Under the pieces are notes generated by a model. It was not told the DNA's origin. It was given only the letters and a program-made list of their open reading frames with translations, and did not search any database. Of a DNA stretch of 64,000 nucleotides, positions 43,596-52,617 are shown one piece after another. The first letter of the stretch is position 1. Each line of letters begins with the position of its first letter. This stretch comes from Lewinellaceae bacterium (lineage in GTDB: Bacteria; Bacteroidota; Bacteroidia; Chitinophagales; Saprospiraceae): contig JADJYW010000008.1 in the NCBI GenBank assembly GCA_016719605.1, positions 396,363-460,362 on the forward strand. The letters are read 5' to 3'. The position numbers were made by a program, and so were the translations under genes.

Positions 43596-46560
43596 CTACT
43601 TCCTCCCCATTGCCCGATACACCACCTCCTGCATCCGCGGCCGGTAGTTCCCGTTGATCAGTTTGTTGTTGTTCATACTCGGAAACGTCCGGTTGGACAA
43701 AAACACAAAAATCAGGTTGTGATCGGGGTCGGCCCACACGGCATTGCCGGTGAAACCCGTGTGCCCGAAGGTGTTCGGCCCGGCTAACGCGCTCATGTTT
43801 TGCGATTGTTTGGCATCCAGTTCTTTCATATCAAAACCAATGCCCCGGCGGGTACTGCCCGGGTAGCGCGTGGTGAACCGCGCCACCGTCTCGGCTTTCA
43901 GGTAGCGCCGCCCGGCGTATTCGCCCTTGTTGAGCAGCATCTGGAAAATTTTGGCCAGGTCGTTGGCATTGCTGAACAGCCCGGCGTGGCCGCTCACCCC
44001 GCCCAGCATGGCGGCGCCCATGTCGTGTACATAGCCTTGCAGCCGCTGCTGGCGGAAATAGTTGTCGTCTTCGGTGGGCACGCAGCGGTCGGTCAGGCCC
44101 TGCTCCCACGGGTTGAACATGGCCGTGGCCAAGCCCAACGGGCGGTAAAACGTGCGCCGGACAAACACATCCAGCGGCTGCCCATTCAGGTTTTGCAGCG
44201 CCCGCGCCGTGAGGTACAGGCCGAGGTCGGAGTATTTGTACGATTTTTCCGAACGCAGTGGCGCGGTGAAAATCCGGTTCCAAACGGTGTCCGCGTAGTC
44301 GTCGGCCATGTACAGGTCTTTGGCTACAGGTACTTCATAGCAGGTCATGGGCACGGGATGGTAAATATCCGGCGAAGGGCGACCCAGCCCGATCAGTGTT
44401 TTTTCATAAAATGGAATCCAAGCCTGCAAACCCGCCTGGTGCACGAGTATTTCTGCTACCGTCAGGTCTTTCTTGTCGGTATTTCGCAGCTCCGGCACAT
44501 AGGTGCTCATGGGTTTATCCACGTCCATTTCCCCGGCATCCACGCGGTGCATGACGGCAAGGGTAGTGGCCGCCACCTTGGTGATGGAGGCCAGGTCGTA
44601 CAAGTCGTCGAGGGCTACACGTTGCGCGGTACTGTCGTAGGTATGGCGACCGTAGGCTTTGTGCCACACGACTCTGCCGTCTTTGGCCACAAGTATCTGG
44701 CAACCGGGGGCCGCGCCCTCGGCGATGAGTTCGGCGGCGAGGGTGTCCAGCAGGCGCAAGGTGTCGCTGCTGAGGCCGACGGCTTCCGGCAGGTTGTAAC
44801 CCATACGTTTGGCAGGAAAATCCAGTTCGATACCCTGCCCTTGCCGGGCCGATTGGGCGGCCGTCACAGGCAGAGCGCCGCTGATATCGGCAGCGCCGAA
44901 CAGTGCCTGCGCGGCTATTTCCTGGGTCATCGCATCCTCGCTGTAGGCTTGCAGCAGAACAGGGGCCGATTCAAAAAATTTCAGGCTGTACGGGTTGCCG
45001 AACACCGTGAGTGCCACGGTGTTGCTTTGCTCGCACAGGCGCTGCACGAGGGCAATGCGGGTCGGGCTGAGGCCAAAATTGGTTTCCGGGCGGCGGCTCA
45101 TATCGTGCAGGCTGACGAGCACCACGTCGAACGTGCGCAGGGTGTCCAGCAGCGGCTGAAAGTCCAGCGAGTCTATGTTTTTGGGCAAATTGAAATGCGC
45201 CATGGGCGCGTAAAAACCACAGGTATTTTGGAACACGGTGCGGTTGGTGTCGCCTATGGCCAACGTAGCAAAGCGGTATTTTTCCAGGTTTTCAAAACCT
45301 GCCCGGCCCGGTCGGTCGCGCACGAGGGTGAGGGAATGCTCAATGAGGCGGTGTTTCAGCACGATGGATTCGGGGCGGTTGAGGTCGCGGCGGATGTTGG
45401 CGGTGTCCACACGCTGGGGCCGGGTGAGGCCGAAGCGGTACTTGGCGCGCAGCACGCGGCGGACGCTCTCGTCCACCTGAGTCTGGTCGAGCGAGCCGTC
45501 GGTCAGGGCTGCGCGGATGGCGGCGATGGCGGCCCCCACATCATTGGGCAGCAGGATGATGTCGTTGCCGGCGCGCAGGGCTTCCAGGTCTGCCTGGCCG
45601 GGCTGGAAGTATTTGGCCACGCCCTCCATTTCCATGGCGTCGGTGAAAATGAGGCCCTCGAAGCCGAGTTTTTTGCGCAGCAAACCGGTGACCACGGGGT
45701 GGCTCAGGGTGGTGGGGTGGTTGGGGCGCGGGTCGAGGGCGGGCACGCTGAGGTGGGCCACCATGACGCCGCCCACGCCGTACAGGGCCATAGCGCGGAA
45801 GGGGAAAAGTTCGAGACTGTCGAGGCGGTCGTAGGTATGGGAAATGAGGGGCAGGTCGAGGTGGGAGTCCACGTCGGTGTCGCCGTGCCCCGGGAAAGTG
45901 TTTGGCGCAAGCCAGCACGCCGCCGTCCTGCAGGCCCATCATGTACTGGAAACATTTGGCGGCCACGTTGTTGCGGTCTTCGCCAAAGGAGCGGTCGTTG
46001 ATGACGGGGTTTGCGGGGTTGTTGTTCACATCGGCCACCGGGGCAAAGTTGATGTGTACGCCGAGGCGGCGGCACTGCCGGGCGAGGTCGCGCCCCATGT
46101 CATAAATCAGGCGGTTGTCGCGGATAGCGCCGAGCATGATTTGTTTGGGATACGAAATGGTGCTTTCGCGCAGGCGCATGCCGAGTCCCCATTCGGCATC
46201 CATGGAAATGAGCAGGGGCAGGCTGTCGCACAGGGCCTGGTATCGGTTGGTGAGTTCGGCCTGGCGCTCGGGCGTGCCCTGGAAAAAACAGAGTCCGCCC
46301 ACGCGGTAGGTTCGGATGATATCCTCCACCGCATGCTCGTATTCCGGGCCTTTGTCCGAGTGTGCGCGGATCATAAACAGCTGGCCGAGGCGCTCGTCCG
46401 GGGTGAGGGTATTGAACACCGAATCTACCCACACGGCCTCCAGCGGGTCGAGGCTGTGGGCAAGGTTGAAGCGGTTGTTGCGGTTGGCACTCAGGGCCAA
46501 CAGGGCCGCGAGCAGGACGAATACGGGCAAATGGAACGGGCGGCAGGGCACGGATTTCAT
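43596..46560 (-). CDS. GH3 beta-N-acetylhexosaminidase fused to a beta-lactamase-fold domain, one frameshift
   Basis: From ATG 46560 (a signal-anchor MKSVPCRPFHLPVFVLLAALLALS) the GH3 part runs FNTLTPDERLGQLFMIRAHS, ISMDAEWGLGMRL, NFAPVADVNNNP, RSFGEDRN. The key motif KHFPGHGDTDVDSH is split at 45892-45896, where four G on the coding strand should be three, so a new frame starts there. GLIFTDAMEMEGV carries the nucleophile Asp. The last 400 residues are a class C beta-lactamase-like domain with SITK (nucleophile Ser and Lys), YSDLG and HTGFTG. Such NagZ-like plus serine-hydrolase fusions occur in Bacteroidota and act on peptidoglycan fragments in the periplasm. Corrected length is about 988 residues. 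Substrate is inferred from the family. Confidence 0.88.
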
Positions 46561-47052
46561 GGGGGCAAAGGTGCGGATAAGTTTGGAAAAGTCGCCTGGG
46601 GGGATGTGATCATCGGTACGCCCGCTGTTTGCGGTGCTTTTGCGCCCTGCCACGCGCAGGGCGCCGTTGTGTCAAAAGTCATCTCCCAAAAATCTGCCCA
46701 AAGGATAGTTTTATTGTGGCCCGAAAGAGGCTGTCTCAAAAGCATGGCTTTGACGGGAATTGATTTTTTTCAGACAGGATTTACAAGATTTACAGGATAA
46801 ATGAGGCGACTCCGTCGCCGAAAATCCTGTAAATCCTTTTTATCCTGTCAAAAAATGAATTCGCCTGTCAACGGCGCAATACGGTGCGGACTTATGAGAC
46901 AGCCTCTTGACCCTGCGGGAATACGTTAAAAAAGCCCTAAACCCCTCCGGCATTTTTGTGTGCATCGGGTTATCTCGCGCACTTTGGGGCAAATGTCAAA
47001 ACTTGACTTTGATGAAAAACACACAACGCTTTTTAGTCCTTGCCTGCCTGCT
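46561..47052. other. Intergenic region containing MITE copy 3
   Basis: Apart from MITE copy 3 (46727-46906) I see a GC-rich hairpin at 46642-46664 (GCGCCCTGC, loop, GCAGGGCGC). There is no gene. Promoters for the divergent flanking genes should lie here. Confidence 0.5.
46727..46906. mobile_element. 180-bp MITE, copy 3
   Basis: Perfect 12-bp inverted ends. Nearly identical to copies 2 and 4 by eye. Confidence 0.9.
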
Positions 47053-47958
47053 ATGAAATTGCTGCTTCCACTCACCCTGTTGCTCACCCTGTCCGCACAC
47101 ATCGCCAACGCGCAACACGAACCACAAACCATGGCTGCCGATACCCTCCGCTGCGACGACTGCCCCGAAATGGTGCTGGTACTGGGGGACACATTTGTCA
47201 TGGGCTGTTTAGACAGCAACCGGGACGGCTACTGTTTCGATAGCCAAAAACCGCCCCACCCGGTGCGCGTGCAGGATTTTTACATCGGCAAGTATGAAGT
47301 GACGGTGGAGGAGTTCAGCCGCTTTGTTGATCGAACCGGCTACCAAACGGAGGCCGAAACAGAGGGCTGGAGCAACTTGTGGACGGGCACTGAGTGGCAA
47401 AAACGCGACAGTATCATCTGGCGCGACGATGCCAACGGAAAACGCCGGCCGGAAACGGAACGGCAGCACCCGGTCATCCATCTGTCGTGGCATGACGCTG
47501 TGGCATACTGCAACTGGTTGAGTCAGGAAACGGGCAAAAAATACCGTCTGCCCACCGAAGCCGAGTGGGAATACGCTGCACGGGGCGGCAACAAGAGCCA
47601 AGGCTACCTGTACAGCGGCAGCAACAACCTCACCGACGTGGCGTGGTCAACAGAAAATGCCGGCAACCGCACCCACCGCGTTGGCGCCAAAAAAGCCAAC
47701 GAACTGGGTATCCACGACATGAGCGGCAACGTGTGGGAGTGGGTGGAAGACGACTGGCACGACGACTTCGACGATGCGCCCACCGATGGACAGGCCTGGA
47801 TAGACGATGGCTACAGACCGCTGCGCCGGGTGCGCCGCGGCGGCGGCTGGGGCAACCATATTTCTTCAGGCGAATACTGCCGTAACGTGTGTCGAAACGG
47901 CTCCCCTGCGGCGTTCCGCGGCAGTTATGTCGGCTTCCGGTTGGCACTTCAGTTTTGA
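47053..47958 (+). CDS. Secreted formylglycine-generating-enzyme-like (SUMF1) protein
   Basis: This 301-residue protein starts at ATG 47053 with MKLLLPLTLLLTLSAHIANAQ; the upstream frame from 46960 lacks a signal. Family motifs in order: MVLVLGDTFVMGC, PPHPVRVQDFYIGKYEVTVEEF, HPVIHLSWHDAVAYCNWLS, KYRLPTEAEWEYAARGG, GNRTHRVGAKKANELGIHDMSGNVWEW, RRVRRGGGW, GSYVGFRL. The domain is the FGE/sulfatase-modifying-factor fold. A YCRNVC segment lies near the end, but the classical GFRC cysteine is a Leu here, so true Cys-to-formylglycine activity is doubtful. Many secreted Bacteroidota members have other roles. No sulfatase gene is in the window. Confidence 0.9.
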   Translation: MKLLLPLTLLLTLSAHIANAQHEPQTMAADTLRCDDCPEMVLVLGDTFVMGCLDSNRDGYCFDSQKPPHPVRVQDFYIGKYEVTVEEFSRFVDRTGYQTEAETEGWSNLWTGTEWQKRDSIIWRDDANGKRRPETERQHPVIHLSWHDAVAYCNWLSQETGKKYRLPTEAEWEYAARGGNKSQGYLYSGSNNLTDVAWSTENAGNRTHRVGAKKANELGIHDMSGNVWEWVEDDWHDDFDDAPTDGQAWIDDGYRPLRRVRRGGGWGNHISSGEYCRNVCRNGSPAAFRGSYVGFRLALQF

Positions 47959-47978
47959 AAGTTCGGGGCGAACCGCAA

Positions 47979-49535
47979 TCACCGAAACCTCGGCTGTTTG
48001 CGGTGCTTCGTGCCCTGCTCGTACGCGTAGGCAATTTCCAAAAGTACCGGTTCGCTCCATGCCCGGCCAAAAAACGAGATACCCACCGGCAGGTCATCCA
48101 CGAAGCCCATTGGCACCGAGATGTTGGGGTAGCCCGCGATGGCTGCCGGCGAGGATGTTCCGAGCATGTAGTGGTCGCCGTTTACCAGGTCTGTTTTCCA
48201 TGCCGGAGCGCCCGTCGGGGCGATAATCGCGTCCAGCCCATGCTGATCCATGACCCGGTCTATGCCGTCCTCGCGCATGGCTTTTTGCATACCGGCGAGT
48301 GCATTCAGGTAGGTGCTGTCGCTCAGGTCGCCCCTGGCTTGCGCCATGACGAGCAGTTCCTGATTGAAAAATTTCAACTCAATGGAGTCGGCCGCATTGA
48401 AGGCGATGAGTTCTTCCATGTTTTTGACGGGCGCTTCAGTCCCGAGCGCAGCAAAGTACTTGTTCAGCCCGTCCTTGAACTCGTACAGCATGACCTCGAA
48501 GGACAGTCCGTTGGCGTTGGTTTCGGAAATGGCGTCCAGTTCGATGATTACCGCGCCCTGATTTTTCAGGTGTTCGATGGCTTGCAGCATCAGAGCATCC
48601 ACTTTGAAATGCTGTCCGGCGGCGCCTTTGTTCCACCCGATGCGTTTGCCTTTCAGGCCGTCTTTGTTTAAGAAAACGGTGTAGTCGCGGTGGGCTTTGC
48701 CTGCGCTGGGCAAGGTTTTGGCGTCGGAGGCATCCACGCCCGTCAAGGCGCCGAGGCAAATAGCGGCGTCTGTGACGGTGCGCGCCATAGGGCCGGGCGT
48801 GTCCTGGGTATACGAAATGGGGATGATACCCGACCGGCTGATGAGGCCGACCGTAGGTTTTATGCCGACAATGCCGTTGGCCGTAGCCGGGCACACGATA
48901 GAGCCGTTGGTTTCGGTACCGATGGCAACCATGCACAGATTGGCCGACACCGCTACGCCGGAGCCGGAACTTGACCCGCAGGGGTTGCGGTCCAGGCTGT
49001 ACGGGTTCCGGGTTTGGCCGCCGAGGCCGCTCCAGCCGCTGATGGACAACTCGCCGCGGAAGTTGGCCCATTCGCTCAGGTTGGTTTTGCCGAGAATGAC
49101 GGCGCCCGCTTCGCGTAGTTTTGCTGCCACCCAACTGTCCTGCAAGGGGTGCGAACCTTTCATTGCCCGCGATCCGGCGGTAGTTTCCATCTTGTCGTGG
49201 GTGTCAATGTTGTCTTTTAGCAAAATCGGTACGCCGTGCAGGGGGCCGCGCAGCCGGCCGGCGCGGCGCTCCTCGTCCAGTTGCCGGGCAATTTCCAGGG
49301 CATCCGGGTTGATTTGCAGGACGGAGTTGAGGGCCGGGCCGGTACGGTCAATGGACTCGATCCAGTGCAGGTAGTACGTCACCACTTCCTCCGTGGTGTA
49401 GGCGCCGCTCCGGTACCCCTCCTGCAATTGAGCGATGGTGTATTCGTCCAGATCAACGACCCGTTGTGCATGCAGTCGGGTTGAAAAGGAAATGGCCGCG
49501 CAGAGCGAAAGCAGAAGTAGTAGAGTGTGGTGCAT
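47979..49535 (-). CDS. Secreted amidase-signature family amidase
   Basis: This 518-residue protein has signal peptide MHHTLLLLLSLCAAISFSTRLHAQ. The amidase-signature triad is visible: Lys107 (GVPILLKDNIDT), cis-Ser188 in NPCGSSSGSG, and nucleophile Ser212 in TETNGSIVCPA. The 24-residue spacing of the last two is typical of the family. GPMARTVTDAAICL and DAIIAPTGAPAW are further family segments. The protein would hydrolyse carboxamides in the periplasm. Substrate unknown. It is convergent with the FGE-like gene (20-base gap). MITE copy 4 lies just upstream of its start. Confidence 0.92.
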   Translation of the reverse strand: MHHTLLLLLSLCAAISFSTRLHAQRVVDLDEYTIAQLQEGYRSGAYTTEEVVTYYLHWIESIDRTGPALNSVLQINPDALEIARQLDEERRAGRLRGPLHGVPILLKDNIDTHDKMETTAGSRAMKGSHPLQDSWVAAKLREAGAVILGKTNLSEWANFRGELSISGWSGLGGQTRNPYSLDRNPCGSSSGSGVAVSANLCMVAIGTETNGSIVCPATANGIVGIKPTVGLISRSGIIPISYTQDTPGPMARTVTDAAICLGALTGVDASDAKTLPSAGKAHRDYTVFLNKDGLKGKRIGWNKGAAGQHFKVDALMLQAIEHLKNQGAVIIELDAISETNANGLSFEVMLYEFKDGLNKYFAALGTEAPVKNMEELIAFNAADSIELKFFNQELLVMAQARGDLSDSTYLNALAGMQKAMREDGIDRVMDQHGLDAIIAPTGAPAWKTDLVNGDHYMLGTSSPAAIAGYPNISVPMGFVDDLPVGISFFGRAWSEPVLLEIAYAYEQGTKHRKQPRFR

Positions 49536-49604
49536 ATAGTCCGTTGAGAGTGGTTGAAAAGGTGGAGAAGGTTGAGCGCACGATACAGGACATTTTCGGG
49601 ACGA

Positions 49605-49784
49605 GAGGCTGTCTCAAAAGCATGGCTTTGACGGGAATTGATTTTTTTCAGACAGGATTTACAAGATTTACAGGATAAATGAGGCGACTCCGTCGCCGAA
49701 AATCCTGTAAATCCTTTTTATCCTGTCAAAAAATGAATTCGCCTGTCAACGGCGCAATACGGTGCGGACTTATGAGACAGCCTC
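49605..49784. mobile_element. 180-bp MITE, copy 4
   Basis: Perfect 12-bp inverted ends, same interior. It lies between the start of the amidase gene and the end of the phosphoribosyltransferase gene. Confidence 0.9.
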
Positions 49785-49814
49785 TGTATTTGGGGGTTGA
49801 TCCTGCCAACGTGC

Positions 49815-50315
49815 TTACCGAAGATACGCCGCCATGTCCTTGCCGCCCCGGAGTTGTACGTCAATATCGTCGCGCATGGTGGTGTACAGCGACAACCCGA
49901 CGTAGTCGGCTTTGATCGGGAAGGACTTGTGCTTGCGGTCCACGAGTACGGCCACTTCTACTTTTTGGGGAAGGACGGAGAGGAGCGGCTGCACGGCGTA
50001 AAAAATGGTACGGCCGGTATTGGCCACGTCGTCTACGAGGATGATCGGTTTGCCGCGTAGTCTTTCGGCGGGCAAGTCAATGCCGGGCGGGTATTCGAGC
50101 GGGTTAGCCGGGTTGAGCCGGATACGGGTAGGGGTGAGGGTCATGCCGGGCGGCGCGATGGGACGCAGTTCGTTCAGCAACAGTTGCGCGAACTCCACGC
50201 CGTTGTTGTTCAGCCCGGCGAGGATGATCTCCGATTCGCCGAAGTGCCGTTCCAGAATTTCGATGGCGAGGCGCTTGATCTTTTGCCGGATTTGCTGGTC
50301 GTTCAGTATTTGCAT
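49815..50315 (-). CDS. Phosphoribosyltransferase, PyrR-like
   Basis: The protein has 166 residues. The PRPP-binding loop IILVDDVANTGRT spans residues 91-103. LAGLNNNGVEFAQLL at about 32-46 corresponds to the PP-loop position of type I phosphoribosyltransferases, and VAVLVDRKHKSFPIKADYVG matches the PyrR/hypoxanthine group. Length and the late DRxHxxFPIxADYVG segment resemble PyrR family enzymes (uracil phosphoribosyltransferase/attenuator). I see no neighbouring pyrimidine genes, so the symbol is left blank. The start ATG 50315 is just after a GT-rich stretch. Confidence 0.85.
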   Translation of the reverse strand: MQILNDQQIRQKIKRLAIEILERHFGESEIILAGLNNNGVEFAQLLLNELRPIAPPGMTLTPTRIRLNPANPLEYPPGIDLPAERLRGKPIILVDDVANTGRTIFYAVQPLLSVLPQKVEVAVLVDRKHKSFPIKADYVGLSLYTTMRDDIDVQLRGGKDMAAYLR

Positions 50316-50416
50316 GTGTGTATGTGTGTTTTGGTGTTTTGGTGGAGAAAACTCTGTGGGAACAAGTGCAAAAATCCATCGTTATCGCTGTACTTTTCGC
50401 CGGCAAAACATTATTT

Positions 50417-51729
50417 ATGTTTCAAACACTACTTTTCATTGCGGTACTGGCCGCTGCGGGTTGGTTTTCCGCAAAAGGATACGGCCGGATTTGGCGAAAT
50501 ATACACCTCGGCAAGGCTGAAACAACGGACGGCAGTGCTTCCGATCGCTGGCGAATGATGCTGCTGGTGGCATTCGGCCAGAAGAAAATGTTCAAAAATA
50601 TGCTGCCTGCGGTGCTGCATTTGTTCATCTACGTTGCGTTTGTCATCACCCAAATCGAACTGATCGAGATCCTGGTGGACGGCCTCACGGGCAACCACCG
50701 GTTTTTCGCGCCCTACCTCGGCGGTTTCTACACCTTCATCATCAGTTTTATCGAAATCCTTTCCGTGCTGGCTTTTGTAGCCACGGTCATTTTTCTCGCT
50801 CGCCGGAACCTGCTTCAGGTACCGCGTTTCCGAAAACCCGAACTGAAAGGCTGGCCCGCCCGCGATGCCAACCTGATCCTGCTGGGCGAAATTATCCTCA
50901 TTACCGGCATTTTTGCATGAACGGCGGCGACCAGGTGCTGCAGAGCCGGGGCGCGGAACATTACGGCCCGACGGGCGCATTCGCGGTAAGCAGTTGGCTC
51001 GGCCCGGTGCTTTTCGGCGGCCTCGGCGATGGCGCCGTGGTGGCCGTGGAGCGTTTCGGCTGGTGGCTGCACCTGTTCACCGTATTTGGTTTTTTGTGCT
51101 ACCTCCCGTACTCCAAGCACCTGCACATCCTGCTGGCATTTCCCAACACCTGGTACGCGCGCCTTACGCCCAAGGGCGAGATGGCCAATATGCCTGATGT
51201 GCAAAAAGAAGTGCGCATCATGATGGGACTGGAGCAGCCCGACCCCGAAGCACCCGCCGAGGTGCCGGAGTTCGGCGCCAACGATGTGTTTTCCCTCAGC
51301 TGGAAAAACCTGCTGCAAGCCTACTCCTGCACCGAATGCGGGCGCTGCACCGCCGCTTGCCCGGCCAACCTGACCGGCAAAAAACTGAGTCCGCGCAAAA
51401 TCATGATGGACGTGCGCGACCGCGCCGAAGAAGTGGGCGCGGCGATTGCCGCAGGCCGGCAAACGCAGGAAAACTACGCCGACGGCAAAAGCCTGTTTGA
51501 CTACATCACGCCCGAAGAAATACACGCCTGCACCACCTGCAACGCCTGCGTGGAAGCCTGCCCGGTGCTCATCAATCCGCTCGACATCATCGTCCAGTTG
51601 CGCCGCTACGAAATCCTGACCCAGTCGGCCGGGCCGGCCGACTGGCTGCCCATGTTCAACGCCATCGAAAACAACGGCGCCGCCTGGGCCATGAGCGAAG
51701 AACGGGCAGCCTGGAGAGCACCAGGATAA
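50417..51729 (+). CDS. Membrane-bound 4Fe-4S electron-transfer protein, one frameshift
   Basis: The N-terminal part has about three to four membrane helices (FQTLLFIAVLAAAGWF, MLPAVLHLFIYVAFVITQI, FYTFIISFIEILSVLAFVATVIFLA). At the T-run near 50911-50915 the frame changes: the first frame stops at 50920 and the second resumes MNGGDQVLQSRG, as relatives do, with another helix and then two ferredoxin motifs, SCTECGRCTAACPANLTGKK and CTTCNACVEACPVLINP. Corrected length is about 437 residues. Proteins of this type (HdrC/GlpC-like) feed electrons to a CCG-domain partner, here the next gene, 41 bases downstream. Electron donor and acceptor cannot be told. Confidence 0.85.
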
Positions 51730-51769
51730 CCCAAAACTCTAAACGCACCACTCAAAACTACCCGGCGTT

Positions 51770-52555
51770 ATGCTTGCTAAAACTATATCCGAACTGCAAT
51801 CCGAGGGCCGCACGCCCGAAATACTCTTCTGGGTCGGCTGTGCCGGCTCCTTCGATGCCCGCGCCCAAAAAGTGACCAAAGCACTCTGCGAAATTTTGAA
51901 CCACGCCGGTGTCGAGTTCGCCATCCTCGGCAACGAGGAGCGCTGCACGGGCGACCCCGCCCGCCGCGCCGGCAATGAATTTTTGTTCCAGATGACGGCC
52001 ATGATGAACATCGAAACGCTGAATATGTACGGCGTGAAAAAAATCGTGGCCGCTTGTCCGCACTGTTTCAATGTGCTCAAAAACGAATACCCCGCGCTTG
52101 GCGGCAACTACGAGGTGGTACACCACACCCAACTTTTGCAGGAACTCATCGCTTCGGGGCGCCTGAAAATGAAGGAAGGTGGCGCATTTCAGGGCAAACG
52201 TATCACCTACCACGACTCCTGCTACCTCGGCCGCGCCAACGACGTGTACGAAGCGCCGCGCGCACTGCTCGAAGCCCTCGATGTGGAATTGGTGGAAATG
52301 AAACGCTCGCGCAAAAACGGCCTCTGCTGCGGCGCCGGGGGCGCTCAAATGTGGAAAGAAGACGAACCCGGCGACAAACGCATCAATATCGAACGCATCG
52401 AGGAAGCGCTCGCAACCGACCCGACCGCCGTCGTTGCAAACTGCCCATTCTGCATCACCATGCTGCAAGACGGCCTGAAGGCCAAGGAAAAAAACGAACA
52501 CGTCATGGTGTACGACCTGTCGGAAATGATCCTGCAGGGAATGGTTGCTGGTTAG
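51770..52555 (+). CDS. CCG-domain (Fe-S)-binding protein
   Basis: This 261-residue soluble protein has two cysteine-rich CCG-type domains: WVGCAGSFDARA and EERCTGDPARR with CPHCFNVLKNEYP in the first half, and HDSCYLGR, GLCCGAGGAQMW, CPFCITML in the second. CCG domains bind non-cubane [4Fe-4S] or zinc sites in heterodisulfide-reductase and glycolate-oxidase families. It probably forms a complex with the preceding membrane Fe-S protein. The last codons (MVAG, stop TAG) are already within the GGTTGCTGG repeat cluster. Confidence 0.9.
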   Translation: MLAKTISELQSEGRTPEILFWVGCAGSFDARAQKVTKALCEILNHAGVEFAILGNEERCTGDPARRAGNEFLFQMTAMMNIETLNMYGVKKIVAACPHCFNVLKNEYPALGGNYEVVHHTQLLQELIASGRLKMKEGGAFQGKRITYHDSCYLGRANDVYEAPRALLEALDVELVEMKRSRKNGLCCGAGGAQMWKEDEPGDKRINIERIEEALATDPTAVVANCPFCITMLQDGLKAKEKNEHVMVYDLSEMILQGMVAG

Positions 52556-52617
52556 AGGGTTGCTGGTTGGAGGGTTAGAGGGTTGCTGGTTGGAGGGTTG
52601 GAAGGTTGCTGGTTTGT
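52544..52617. repeat. 15-nt repeat cluster holding both stop codons
   Basis: GGTTGCTGGTTAGAGGGTTG units, the complement of AACCAGCAACCCTCC. The stop of the Fe-S gene (52553-52555) and that of the convergent aminotransferase (52575) both lie in it. Confidence 0.85.

Noticed and set aside
43800..46001. 733-residue open frame on the + strand
   Set aside because: It is antisense to the GH3/beta-lactamase-fold gene, has low-complexity Val/Gly/Gln-rich content and no family motif.
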